Source: Harmothoe impar
Taxonomy: Eukaryota; Annelida; Polychaeta; Phyllodocida; Polynoidae
NCBI GenBank assembly: GCA_947462335.1
Contig: OX381705.1
Coordinates: forward strand, 35,673,570 to 35,737,569
Reading direction: 5' to 3'
DNA: 64,000 bases
The stretch's first letter is position 1. Every line of letters starts with the position of its first letter. Made by a program: the position numbers and the translations under genes. Shown here piece after piece: positions 33,987 through 47,639 of the stretch. The notes below the pieces were generated by a model that worked only from the letters and a program-made list of their open reading frames with translations, did not search any database and was not told the DNA's origin.

Positions 33987-36754
33987 TTAAGTAAGCATCT
34001 TTGCCTTGTATATACTCAATAAAATAGGTTTTGCAGTAGCCTTGAACTTGTCACGGTCAGTTAACAGGCGACATGAGGGGCTTAACTGATTCCAGAGAGC
34101 AATACCACGATACAGAGGGCTTTTCCTAGATCCAGTCTTTATATATGCTGGATATATTAATAGACCAGTATGAGTAGACCTGGTCACTCTATTTGTAGTC
34201 GCTTGACGCTGGAACTTTAACCCTAGTTCTGAGGAGTCATGGGTTTCATCATATAAGTATTTATGAAGGAGCAAGAGTAGTTGCATATTGAAACGTATAC
34301 ACAGCAAGTCAACATTGGCATCACTATGCAGATCAGGTATATGATAGCGCCTTTGCACATTTAGGCTTACCCATAAACCCCTGTTTTGAACTTGTTGCAA
34401 CCGTTTGTGTTGGGTATTTGTTACACCATTAAAAAGATACCCACAGTATTCGAGGACAGGTAATATGGTCTGCTTATACACAAGGATTCCGATTCTAGTG
34501 GACATTTTTTTCCTCATATTGCCAAGCATGTAGCACCGATTCGAGGCACTACTTACATTCTTGCTTGAGGTTAAGGTGATAGTATCATCAAGAATAATTC
34601 CCAGATATTCATAAAAGCGACAGACCTCAAGAGTTGTTTCTCCCATGGATATCGTGGGGCAAAACCAGTAATTCGGGGGAGGGTTAAATACCTGAACCTT
34701 AGTTTTGCTGGTGTTGATGCACAGGCCACTGGAACTGAACCAGTTGTATACATGTGTTGCGTCAGTTTGCCATTTTTCATTAGCAATGTGTATATTGGCC
34801 GATGAAATATAAAGAACTACGTCTTCAGCGTACATGATTATTTTACAATGTTCTAAAACTTCAGGCAGATTGTTTACAAAGCAAATGAAGAGTAGGGGGC
34901 CTAAAATAGACCCTTGGGGAACACCCTAGGTTATGGGGTGGGTGGTAGAGGTATTTTCAGGGATTTCATTCTTGAGATTAGTTCTAAATGATGTATACTA
35001 TCAAAGGCCTTTTTGACATCAACGAAGCAGGACAGCAGGTATTCCCCTTTATCTCGGGATGCATATACTTCATTTATGAATTTAAAAACAGCATCGTTGG
35101 TGCATCTTGCAGCCCTGAAGCTATACTGATGTTTGCTGAGCATGTGTTTCTCTTCAAGAGATTTGTATATACGTCCTTATACTATCCTCTCCATGATCTT
35201 ACTAGGGGCAGGGAGCAGCGAGATTGGGCGCCAGTTGCCTATGTTAGTGAGGTCACCAGATTTGGGCAGTGGTACTTTGGCACACGCCCACTGTTTAGGA
35301 AAGGCAACAGTGTGAAGGCCTTGGTTTATGATAGAGGTTAGTTGAGGGGCTAGTATTAATAGAGCATCTTTGAGAACGGCAGAGTTTATGTCATCTAGAC
35401 CACTTGACTTGTGTACCTCAATAGCTTTCACAAGTTCCAGAACCCTTTTACATGAAACATAGGTGTCCGTGTTTTCAATGTAAAGGTTACATTCAGGCTT
35501 ATGTGAGCTGAGATTTGAACAGCTTAGAGCCTATACTGGTGAAGAACTCATTTATATATGAGGGGACATTAATCCCCCTGAGCTCCTCTCCAGTATCCAG
35601 ATTATTAAGGACAATTGCAGGCCTGCTTGGGCATGACTTCCCTAGAAGTATAGCTAGCTCTCTCCAAAATTTAGTAGGGTTATTAGAGAGGTCATCTAAT
35701 TTTGTCTGAAAGTATTTATCCTCAGACACCCAGGTTGTGGCATTGATGTCGCGTCTGACTTGCTTTGCTTTGGCTAGCAAGTCAGGATTTGTTTTCTTAC
35801 CTCTGCAGTACTCTAGCATGTACTCATTACGCTCTTGATTCGATTCAATAATCTCTCGGGTAATCCAAGGTTTATTGTAGTTTTTGTATATTAAAGCTCT
35901 AATAGTGCAATGGACATCTAGGTAATCAGTAATGAGTGATAAAAGAAAAGACCATCGCTCATCTACATTAATGTTTGTATTGAATGATGACCAATCTACA
36001 TTGAGTAAGTAATCAGAAACGTCTGTTATATCTGTTTATAGGACCTTCCCATTTCAGAAGTTGTGGTATAGGTGACTTTTGGCTTCTCTTTGGTGACAAA
36101 AAGGGGGAGGTGATCACTGATCAGTAATGGTAGAGTGCCTTGGTGTTGTACCTTGTCATTGTCTGTGGCTATTAAATCAATACAGGTTCCACCAGCAGCA
36201 TTCGGGTGGGGCCTGGTAATTTCGAAGATCACATTATGTAGGTTACAGTCAGCCACAGCTTTACAGTAATATTTAGTTTTAGAGTCCTCTGGTTGTAGAA
36301 GGTCCACATTAATGTTCCCAATAAGCCATCCTTCCCTACCTATTAGTAGAGGACTCTGACATAGGGATAACATAATATCAATACACCCAACATAACTTCC
36401 AGTTGGGGGTTGATATACGTGAATGAAAGAAGTTACTCTGTGCTTTGGCTGAGTGAAATTAACCACTATGGCCTCTATGTTCTTATTCAATATTTTAATG
36501 CTGGACAGCAATGTGCAGTAAGGTGCCATTCTGTCCCGGACATAAAATAACAAACCACCACCAGTCTTATCAGTGACGCGATCATGTCTGAAAAACTGAT
36601 AACCAGACACATATAATTTACTACTAGGGTAGCCCTCCAGAAGCCAACTTTCATTGATACACATAATGTCAAACATTTGTACAAGATCAGACAGTTGGCT
36701 GAATTTATGTTTTTGACTTCGGATGTTATAATGACCAATTTTGAGACCCTTCAT
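33987..36754 (-). pseudogene. Second non-LTR retrotransposon, eroded EN and RT
   Basis: On the minus strand an endonuclease frame (36754-36026) holds HYNIRSQKHKFS, INESWL (Glu) and ISDHLPLF. The usual GDxN reads GNINVD, so the catalytic Asp is replaced. RT pieces follow in several frames: 35819-35499, 35431-35177 (LPKSGDLTNIGNWRPISLL), 35143-34931 (FVDVKKAFDSIHH) and 34835-33987. The catalytic YADD reads YAED at the start of the last piece. Several frameshifts and two altered catalytic residues make this an old, dead copy. It is a different lineage from the LINE at 24-27 kb, judging by low similarity between the translations. Confidence 0.82.
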
Positions 36755-37460
36755 AGAAATGAGGGCCTAAGGTTTGGTGGTCATTTTAAGGAAGACATAC
36801 AAAAATGTACATACCCTTTTCAAGACATACCAATATATTCATTGATTCACCCGGGGCTTTGGAGATTTAGCCAGACACGAATGGAAAATCACTTGCCCAG
36901 AAACAGTTCTACGAAATCGGCCATGGGTGGTGTAAGTGAATCCTAATTTACACACAACATATTGTCATTTGTGCATAGTCATCTGATTTCATTTTCAATC
37001 TTTCAGAAACAAATTTACCGTTTTTGTCCAATTTGATTCCCTTTCGTTCTACGGCATACCCAGGATCTTTCTGTGTCACACAGGAAGAAACACGCCGTAC
37101 GCCGGCATAATTATTTGACTGGTATTGCTCACACACATGAGTGCATGAGAAAGATTCGGGAACAGATTGCATATAGGATGTACATGTATATGGAATAATA
37201 ATTGGATAGAAACCAATGGAAATATCTCTTTGACAATTAACATCGGTACACACCCATAGTCTAACAATACGAACCGAGTGCCATAAACAACCCGGAAAAC
37301 AATATGCTTTTTATGTAGACTGAAAATATTGAATTTGCAGTCAGGTGCAGTGGTCACGTGACCTGTTATTACCAAACGGAGTGATATCATATAACAGACA
37401 GTCTCGATTGTCAAAGGAGATTGCGATCGATGCTTTGTACAGGAGTCATTTGTGTGCCTA
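36755..37460. other. Intergenic, no gene seen
   Basis: Open frames exist on the minus strand (for example 37498-37076) but show no domain, no splice logic and no similarity to anything else in the window. Confidence 0.4.
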
Positions 37461-37464
37461 TACA

Positions 37465-37640
37465 TAGGTAAAAATCGACACAGGCGACACGGCGACACGG
37501 CCGTTTTAGGCCCTTTTAAAAATCGACGGACACAGGAAAATAAGGGATAAAAATCGACCCATAGGGCTGTTCTCTAAGTTCTTATATACCTAAAAATCGA
37601 CACAATGACACAATTCTCGTGCTAAAAATCGACACTGCGA
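37465..37640. repeat. Dispersed direct repeats of AAAAATCGAC(A)C
   Basis: Five copies of aaaaatcgac, mostly followed by acac, sit at irregular spacing of about 25-45 bp. Several are followed by ggcgacacgg or gcgacacgg. No coding sequence and no inverted termini found. Confidence 0.6.
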
Positions 37641-37679
37641 CACGGTTAACATTCTGGGTACCCATGTAGAGGCACATTT

Positions 37680-38312
37680 GTTCACCCCCGATATCGGAGT
37701 TTCTAATTCCGATATCGGAGTTACTAATTGACTGGTATTGCACAGACATTGGATATCGGAGTTAGTAACTTCGATATCCGAGTTAATAATTTCGATATCG
37801 GAGTTAATTGTAAGATTGTAAGATTTTTATACAAGCAATATTCATGGTTTACACTGCGATATTCATACGTTGAACAAACACTATGTACACATATATTAAA
37901 TTAACATATCAATACATAGGTTTGTAGAATTAGCCAGCAATAAGGCTGACTGTAGCGGTAGATTATGCAGGCATGAAACAAAGTTGTATCTTGCAGAAGT
38001 CGTGGGTTTGGAGTAGGATCGTTGGCAAAACTCATTCGTGTGTACATTATCACATTTTTCAGAGATTAGCTGAATGTTTTTATGAGAGCACTGCTGGTGC
38101 AGTGGACAGGTCAAATGTGTATTGTCTCAAGATAATTATGTATAAGAAATCTAAAAATTAGAAATGATGTATCAATGACTGTATAGTATTGATGAGACGG
38201 CTGCGGGCAGTGCTGGTGCACTGAACCTGGCAGGGTTAGTCCAGTTATTAACTCTGATATCGAAGTTATTAACTCCGATATCGGAATTAGAAACTCCGAT
38301 TTTGGGGTGAAC
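37680..38312. mobile_element. Foldback MITE with CGATATCG palindromes
   Basis: The left end gTTCACCCCCGATATCGG and right end tttggggtgaac are inverted copies. Both flanks contain runs of ttaataactccgatatcgga in opposite directions. About 400 bp of unrelated DNA lies between the arms. No plausible protein. Confidence 0.78.
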
Positions 38313-38397
38313 ATATCGTTTGTCATAGACGCCGTAAGGGGTACGAGTAATAATAAAGGAACATGTGGAAAAGCGTGACAGGGTGTGTGTGTGTTCG

Positions 38398-39515
<1,118 letters not shown>

Positions 39516-40657
39516 AGCAGATGCAGCAAACGTCATGGATAATCTATGTCTGAGTTCTAATTTGGTGCTTCATTATAAACTATGTGACAAAAAAAGAGTA
39601 CCTCCCTCGGCACTTAAATGGTAAAGAATAGAAAAAGTAAGCTCTCTTGATCGTTTAAAGAAGTACGTTTATTGACACGTCATGTAAATTGCACCCCAAC
39701 CCTCCCCCCCCCCCAAAAAAAAAAATTAAAAAAAATTAAAAAACAACCCCGAAAAACCAAGGCTGTTTGAGTACGGTATCATTGGGCCCTAACAATTTTT
39801 GAGACACAGTCAAGGTGGCACAAACGTTATAAAAAACCGTCCCCCAACTGGAATTGGACGCTAACATACAGAATGTTGCTACAATTGTATTGTTCATGTA
39901 AAAAATCTGATGTTTATAATAGTCGTGCCCTACGTGTGATGATACATGTAAGGTCTGTACTATAGTTGGATATGAGGATGAACCGTGTTGATGTAAACGT
40001 CTAATCTCATACTGGCCTGTGCAGCTGTTAAATCAGGGTTGAAAAGATGTTAATATGATTTATGTCGAATATGGAATGGTTGTCATGACCCGAACTATTG
40101 TCAAGGGATGTTCTGCTTTGTATGTCCAATGTTTTTTCCATGTACCAATGTATGGAGTATTGCTAATTACCTGTACAATATAGCTATCAATATTTACACT
40201 GTGTTGATAGTGACGTAATTGAGTACATTACATTCTGCAAATGACATGATATTGAAAGGTGCAACTTGTGTATATTCTTTGTGTCAATAAACTTTTTCAA
40301 AAACTCAAAGCTCAAACCCTATAGTTTTGCCTTAAACTGTTATCAAAGTCCAAAAAATATACATTAATCATGCGGCCCTGTGCTGCTTAAATCTTTTTTT
40401 ACGAAGTAATGTCAAAATATATTGTAACAATATACATATTGTACATTTATATACGATATTTGGTGTTTGGTGTGCGGTGACACATGCGGCACCAATTTTA
40501 AAACATCAAAAATCACCTCTGTGGTATAATAATGAGTTATGATCAACAGCAATCACGCAATATACTAGTGTATCCGCATAGCATATATACCTTCCGTATA
40601 TGCCCACACATATTAGGCCTACAACATATAGCGATGTGTGCGGGGGAGAAACAACGA
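39516..40657. other. Intergenic, no gene seen
   Basis: AT-rich, with a C-run/A-run junction near 39700-39740 and an AATAAA near 40286. No exon-like open frame could be supported. Confidence 0.4.
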
Positions 40658-41511
40658 CCCAGTAAACACAACAACGTTGGTCAGACGTAAATGTACGTTG
40701 AATTTTGGTCTGAACTACGTAATTTTAGTAGGTTTATCAACGTCAAAACATTAAGGTTTATTTACCAATCTCAAACCTGCAGGTCTGATTTACGTAGCTC
40801 CTGAAGAGGTAAATCTATGTTTAACACACCACATATAATTCTACATAGTGGGACTCAGACAAAGACTTGTAATATATTGCAGACAAATTTACATTTGCAA
40901 ACAATATTCCTACAAAGTAACTACTATAATTTTCAATCTCATCTCATTCTACATAGTATATTCTTGTAGTTCAATTGAACAGCCTGACAGTATAGATCTG
41001 TTGAATAGTTTTGGCTGCAGAGAGGCTTTGTAATTCTTCCATTACCACCAATGTGGTGTCCTCACAGTAAAGTGCCTCAAATCACCTATTCATGCACAGT
41101 ACTTTAATCACCTGTCCTTTATATATAAATATTCTATTGAATACGGTTTATTTGCATGATATTGGATTTCAGAATTAATGAGAATTTACTGCTTGAATGT
41201 GGTAGATTTGTTTAAGAGCTGTAATATTCTCTCCATAATTGATAGTGCTGCCACCTAGTGTGACACGGAAAAGTCATCTACCCAATTGAAGTTGAAAAGT
41301 TACGTCGTTTAACGTAGATCTATGTAGAATCTTTACGTCTGAATGAGGTAGATCAACGTAAATCAGACGTCTACATCTGTTGAACGTAAATAAACCTTAA
41401 CGTTTTGACGTCTACAAACCTTCCAAAATTACCAATCTCAAACCTTTTGGTTGGACATCTACCTAGAGAAACCTCTGAGCTACGTTGGAACTACGTAGGG
41501 TGTTTACTGGG
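40658..41511. mobile_element. 854-bp MITE, CCCAGTAAACAC termini, 2-bp GA duplication
   Basis: Termini are CCCAGTAAACAC and its reverse complement GTGTTTACTGGG, flanked on both sides by GA. Inner arms are rich in tacgta/acgtag motifs and in ttaaggtttatttac or its complement. A 61-codon frame inside is also seen in the other copy but is a by-product of repeat identity. A diverged copy in the opposite orientation lies at 54642-56375. The empty integration site TTAA at 41212-41215 corresponds to an occupied one in that copy. Confidence 0.88.
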
Positions 41512-41822
41512 GAGGCACGCGCAATATGCAAAGTTTTGCTACCCTTAACTTCCAGGCTTTAACTTTTAAGCCTATAATATTCGCTTCCGTATCTATCAAT
41601 TTGCATATACCAAGCGCTATATATATATAGATGTATGGTGACGCGCCCAAAGAAATTCCCGACATTATAGAATGGGCCCATATAAATGGGACTAAAAGAC
41701 CTAACTGCTTCATAACATAACCAGCAATAACATCGATCCATTCACTTGTGTGATAGTGCAAGGGAAATCAGTTTCCAGATTTTAAATCCAATTTGTGCAG
41801 ACAAGTCTACTGTGGAGAAAAC

Positions 41823-44046
41823 ATGTCTTTCGTAACTCATAGCACCAAGCTGATCATGGGACTTATGGTGAGTTAATTTGTTGATATCAATTATTTTCTC
41901 ATCCATGCGTACATTGGTTTTAAGGTATTGATTCTCCATAATCTATAGGTTGTGCATCCGGATATAAGATAATAGAATAGGACAACACATTTCTTCTTTC
42001 GTCAGTGTAAATGAGTTGATAACAAAATGCTACCGTAAGAATTAGAAAGTAAGGAAATGATGGGTGTATTTTCCGATATTGAAGTGGCTAAGAACCGATT
42101 TTAAAGTGTTCCGGTTTAGATCCCATATTCCCACAGTAGCCCTCTACCAATTTCCACTACGCTATTTTACCATCAAATCACAGTTTAATATTTTTACAAA
42201 CGTAATCTAAAATGCACCGCCTACATTGTGTAGTCGAGCTCCAATTTTCGCCATTGTTTTGTATCGACATTTGTTAGAATATAGCTCCGATCCGCAGAGA
42301 AAAGGGCTTAGTGGAATCCCAGCTCCTCACATCAGCCGTGATGAGTACAAAAGCTGGTTTGGCTTTATAATACTGTATTCAAACACAAAATGTAGGAGGC
42401 GTCATGTAGGATCACACCACCAACGATTATGTTGATAGAGAATTAACAGGGGTACAGTATTATCTAACCTTCCTGTCATTCACCACTTCCATGTATATGG
42501 CGACACATGAATCCCCTACATATAGTTGGCCAATACGCCCAAGTTGTGGATAGTTATGATACCCTAAATTCTTGGTCATAAGCCTAACCCACGAATTAGC
42601 CGAACCCCTAACTGTGAATATTTTGTTATTTCTTTTAATCTAGCCTTACTGCTCAATTCAAATCTCCTGTTTAACACCTTTAGAACACCATTTCATTATA
42701 TTTGGTATCAAATAAGGCAAAAAGAAAGGATATTCACTAGGGAACGGTCTATGCCTGCTGACTGTGTCCTGTTTCAATGCATAGAAGCAGGACACTCTCC
42801 TGCAGGCAATAGGAAGCCTTGTTTCATTCCCCAAATCAAGATGTGCTTGGAGAGTATGTAGTATGTAGGGTTGAGAGCAAAAAAGTCACCCTCCTTGGCC
42901 AATGTTGACAATTGACAGCAAGAATTTTCGTGGTTGACAGCAAAATAAATCACTTTTTTGAGAAATCGCTTAGACGGCCCAGAAAAATTCATTTTTATAT
43001 AATGATATATTTTCTTAAGTGACCTTTGACGGCCACCGTAATAGAGTGGGTTCTTGCAATACTTATCCCTCCAGGGTCTTTCAAGTCGTATTGGCTTCTT
43101 GGTGTTTAGTATTGTACCATACTAACAACTATAACTATACGCCCCACCCTACATAGTATGCTCATTTTTGGTATCACATTGAAGCTAAGGTAGATATGTA
43201 TTATTATATAAGCCGTGGCTTCTACGCATCCAATATTATGCTACTAGCCATTCTACTCCCCGATGCCGCACCTCCTTTATTGTCTATTACACTGATTAAT
43301 ATCTACCTCTCATAATACGTAATGACCTTCGCCTATATTACTCATGGTCATATAGCATCTCGGGTATCAACATAAAACATTGCCTCTAACATAGCACGAT
43401 ATTAAATGGTCGTATTCAAAATAATGATTATTTATAAGTACACAGGCTATCCCATAACATGAATACAATACAACATGATATCATACCCTATCAAAGACAC
43501 AATGTCATATGAGGATATGGATACCAGATGTACTGAGTATTACATCTTTAAATTTGGCGCCAATTGAAGGCATGACCTGTTATGTATTTCCTAGCAATGA
43601 AATACTTTTTCAAACTCATACTTATTCATCAACACATCTTGATTATATTACAGAGTCTCGTTCTGCTGATGGCTTTTGGTCGGGCCAGTCCAATCCGTAA
43701 CCGCCGAAGTGCTACAGAACAACTGGACACAAATTCAACCTGTGATGGGGCCAACGGATCTACCACATTCATAGGAACAGCCGGACCAGTGGTGGATACC
43801 CAGGCTTCCTGCCAATGGAAGGAGTCCACTGACATTAACTACAACCAGATCCCACGTCACACCACAGTCGTACATCAAGTAAACGAGAACTGCAAACTGG
43901 AGATGGGTGGTGCGACTGTGAACGGCGTGTGTCAAGCAATGTATGCTCAACAGACTGTGGTGGAGATAGAGTGCCGTAATGGGCACTACGTATATCATGT
44001 TCACACCAATGAGGTTCCCGTTGGCTTCTACTGTAAGAAACAATAG
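41823..44046 (+). CDS. IL-17-like secreted cytokine, two exons
   Basis: Exon 1 (41823-41867) encodes MSFVTHSTKLIMGLM; exon 2 (43654-44046) continues with SLVLLMAFGRASP. Joined in phase 0 across a 1786-nt GT-AG intron they form one signal peptide with cleavage likely after GRA. The mature part has six cysteines in 145 aa total. Its features fit the IL-17 fold: CQW (compare CPW) with a Tyr and IPR downstream, an NC, a GVC, an EC, and the terminal VPVGFYC, which matches the family's V-x-VG-C-x-C end except for one Cys. Secreted IL-17 acts on IL-17 receptors in barrier immunity. AATAAA lies at 44308-44313. Alternative: another small cystine-knot factor. Confidence 0.65.
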
Positions 44047-45954
44047 TCGACCATTAGCGGTTAAAAATTAGTGAAATGCCTAGATAATTGAGCCACCCCT
44101 TTCCAAGGGCCATGCATATCAATGTAGCTACCTGCTAGTTAAAAGATGTAAAAGCCCCACGGATAGGTACGCATAGATTAAGGACAGGTTCACGTCACTA
44201 TGCTCATTTTACATGCTCTGATCCCATTGATTGTGAGATGATATTTATGTTACAGGACTATTTATTTGGTATCGATGAATAGTAATTTATATTATTCATT
44301 TGCATAAAATAAACATGTATGGAATGCTAAACTGTGATTAATTGGTGTCACACCATAATCGGATTTCATGTTTATATGTATAATTTACATACTTGTGCCA
44401 ACGGTATAGCGTCACTGTGATATGACAAAGTACTCATCCCATTGAAAACTGTCTGTGTTACATGCGGTTTGTGAGGTACATTACTACCAGGTAGTAGTTA
44501 TATGCATCCAGAATTTTATGCATCCCAGACGCATATGTACACGCAATGATACTTCTATTATTTACAATACCTTTACAAGACCGATGTCAATGGTAACGGC
44601 ATATTGTATATTCAACTTCTATTCTCGGTATCAATCTATTTATAGAGATTACACTGGGAATTTAACTAGTTTATGATAGAAACACAGCAGCTGACAACTG
44701 TTCAATACACTGTGTCTATATCTATGCTTGAAATCGAAATGATGTATGTAGGCATGGGCCGGCTAAACAGTGTACACGAACGGGCCTAACTTATTGAAGT
44801 AGCCATTTTAAGGTGTTGCCAATAAACAAATAGTTCATTCTGACACACTTGAGTTCATGTGATTCTATATTATGGTGGTGAATAGTCAAATATATTAGTT
44901 ATTGCTGGTGAATCTTCAGAAATAAACAAAGAGAGAGATTGAAGATTAGGTACATCTGTAACAAGGGTAATGATACACCCTCAGCTAACAAAATAACCTT
45001 TCCCGCCAGTGGCTGGAGGGATCCGCGGGATCCTATGAGAGAATTGGGATATAATGCACAATTTGACGACTACCAGATCTCCGAGTACCTTCACAGGGTG
45101 GAGAGGAAAAGGAGTAAATTTGACATTTTGAAGTATTCGACTGAGTCTGAACATAAAAAAGTGACCCCCATTGACTGTACTGACATTCTCATCTACTGTC
45201 TGACATGTCTGGCTGATGACATGTAGGAACGGGGGGAGAGCCTTTCGCACAAACAATGTATTGCTATGTTGGAGCATGATGGGAATTTGACCCTCCATAC
45301 TAAACCAAATGGACAAAAAGAAATGGACACGTATGTTACAAATATTTAACTGTATCATTAGTGATCAATCTTATAAGGGTATCCATGTTGAGATAAATGA
45401 ATAAAATTCTTCTGATTTTACTGAAAGAAAATATAGTTACTTAAACCTTGAGGTTACGCTGCATGGAATATATTAGCATATAGCATACGGTGGTCTATCT
45501 AGTCAGAGTTATTTCCAATCAATTTCCACAAAAGCATGATCAAATATAATCTAGAACAAACCATCAATTGGCACTACAAAAGGCCCTTACATGGTGCCTT
45601 GTGACATGTTATGTTAGAGTCTGTATATACAGCAACACTCAAATGAGTGAATGAAGCTGCTTCACCACGCAGTTACAGCAGTGCCATCGATTTAATGTAG
45701 CCTTGCCATTCAAACAACTTTGAAATAAAGTTGGGAATTTTGTAAACGTAGATATTTTCGTTCACATAATTTATTTTTGCAAGTTTGCCAAAAACTGCAG
45801 TTTCACGTGTATTTAAATTCGCTGATTTTAGAACATGGTAATAGTGTGACTGTGATAGTCACTCTGTATTCGCACAAATCTGTACAGCGTTGAATAAAGT
45901 ATTTAAAGTATTTGAAAATGTGGAATCTACTTAATATCATATCCCGTTATCTGA
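44047..45954. other. 3' region of IL-17-like gene and intergenic DNA
   Basis: After the AATAAA at 44308 I see no gene I can support. An open frame at 44939-45226 encodes about 95 polar residues with no recognised domain; it could be a retroelement fragment, but no partner motif is present. Confidence 0.4.
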
Positions 45955-46169
45955 TTTATAGTACACCAGCTTATGGAATGGCATTGGTTTTTTTGGGTAA
46001 AGTTTTTGCAACAAGGCTAAATCTGACCTAAATTTGATTAGGATTCAGAATTTTGATGTTGCCAAATTTTCCGAGCGTGCCCAGTGAGTGTAACCGGCAA
46101 AAATCCAAGATGGCCGCCAAATCTTCAAAAAATGTACCCCTCATAGCAGGAATAGCACTCCTAGGTGTC

Positions 46170-46815
46170 ATTTGACTTTACCTACCCCCCTAAATCAACC
46201 CTGGGGAATCCATTGGTGTTGTTCGTTTGTTGCTAGGACATCTGGTTGCCTAGCAACAAGCATTCTTGTTGTATATTTCCTTAGGAACAGAAGCTTATCC
46301 ACTCCCAAACCTATTTTAAAGTACACCTACCCCCCTAAATCGACCCTTGGGAATCCATTGGTGTTGTTGGTTTGTTGCTAGGACATCTGGTTGCCTAGCA
46401 ACAAGCATTCTTGTTGTTTATTTCCTTAGCAACAGAGGCTTATCCACTCCCAAACCTATTTTAAAGTACACCTCCCCCCCTAAATCGACCCTAGGGAATC
46501 CATTGGTGTTTTTGGTTTGTTGCTAGGACATCTGGGTTGCCTAGCAACAAGCATTCCTGTTGTTTATTTCCTTAGTAACAGAGGCTTATCCTCTCCCAAA
46601 CCTATTTTAAAGTACACCTACCCCCCTAAATCGATCCTGAGGAATCCATTGGTGTTGTTGGTTTGTTGCTAGGACATCTGGCTGCATAGCAACAAGCATT
46701 CCTGTTGTTTATTTTCTTAGCAACAGAGGCTTATCCTCTCCCAAGCCTATTTCAACGTACACCTACCACCCCTAAATGAACCCTGAGGAATCCATTGGTG
46801 TTATTGGTTTGTTGC
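46170..46815. repeat. Left array of the ~146-bp unit, about 4.3 copies
   Basis: Each unit runs cctacccccctaaatcgacc, aatccattggtgttgttgg, then GTTGCTAGGacatctgGTTGCCTAGCAAC-type sequence, a tgttgtttatttccttagc segment and actcccaaacctattttaaa. The last copy breaks off after gtttgttgctgg, where the LTR-like segment starts. Confidence 0.9.
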
Positions 46816-46816
46816 T

Positions 46817-47330
46817 GGTGTAGTGGTACCAATAGATGCCTCAATACTATCAGTGGTAAGCTAGACAGAGTGGGATAAGTGCAGGTGAACCCAGTGAGCC
46901 CACTGTACGTGTGAGCCGAGTGGTCACCCGAGCCAGACGGCGCACTGCACATGTGAGCCGACTCGGCATGTGGGCAGGACGCCACACTGCGCGTGTGGGC
47001 CAGGTGGTCGGAACCCGAGCCAGATGCCTTAATGCATGTGTGAGCCGTGTGGTCGGCATCCGTGCCGGACGCCGCAGTGTACATGCAAGCCGACTGGCCA
47101 GCTTCATCCCTGCCAGATACCACACGGTGCGTATGGGCCTGCTACCACCCAGCCAGTTGGACATTGGCCTCACTGAGAGCCACATGGTGGTGTACAGTGA
47201 GAGACCTCTGTCTGACCAGCCCTATCCTCAACTATTGGTTATTCTATATATACACTAAGATCTGTACTTTGTGAACACAAGGAATTTTCCTACAATAAAG
47301 AGGATTATTCTTACTTGCTGGAGTCTAGTC
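46817..47330 (+). repeat. LTR-like segment, probable 5' LTR of the gag-pol element
   Basis: It begins TGTAGTGGTACC exactly at a break in the tandem unit. The first 300 bp are GC-rich and internally repetitive (variants of gtgtgagccgagtggtc and ccgagccagacg). A TATA-like tctatatatacac lies near 47250 and AATAAAG at about 47295. The order (promoter-like, then polyadenylation-like, then gag downstream) suits an LTR. A second, truncated copy is inverted at 53053-53357. Confidence 0.55.
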
Positions 47331-47383
47331 ATTCCTACTATGCAAGTGGTCACTGCTGCCGTGACCACTTGCATAGTAGGAAT
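47331..47383. repeat. Perfect hairpin, 23-bp arms, 7-nt loop
   Basis: ATTCCTACTATGCAAGTGG plus tcac pairs perfectly with 47361-47383. The loop is tgctgcc. It sits between the LTR-like segment and gag, in the leader position of the retroelement. Confidence 0.9.
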
Positions 47384-47425
47384 TTGTGCCTCTTTGGTTG
47401 TTTGGTATTGTACTTGTGTATGCAA

Positions 47426-47635
47426 TGAGTAACCAGATTATCCTAGGAGAGGATGATATTGTGGTCCACCAGCCGGCAGCTCCTTTCCCCTCCTGACCTT
47501 GAGGAGGTATCAGGAGGGGAAAGGGAGTTGGACACAGATAGTGAGGAGGAAGTAAGAGTTGAAAGAAACTCTGCTGCTGGCCTCCAGGAGAAGGTCACTC
47601 GCCGGAGACACACCAACCTTGGTGGATCTAGGTAG
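47426..47635 (+). pseudogene. 5' piece of a Ty3-like gag, interrupted
   Basis: An ATG at 47426 (MSNQIILGEDD) runs into a TGA near 47493. The stop sits in a second hairpin (about 47480-47527, arms ctcctttcccctcctga). The reading then resumes in another frame with EREL and DTDSEEEVRVER to 47635. The continuation of gag is displaced by the LINE fragment that follows. Confidence 0.45.
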
Positions 47636-47639
47636 AGAA

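Noticed and set aside
44939..45226. 95-codon polar open frame
   Set aside because: I found no motif, exon boundary or similar sequence, so it cannot be supported as a gene.
46752..47258. Overlapping Arg/His-rich frames on both strands, also seen at 52952-53327
   Set aside because: They run through the GC-rich, internally repeated LTR-like segment and its inverted copy, with no consistent codon pattern.
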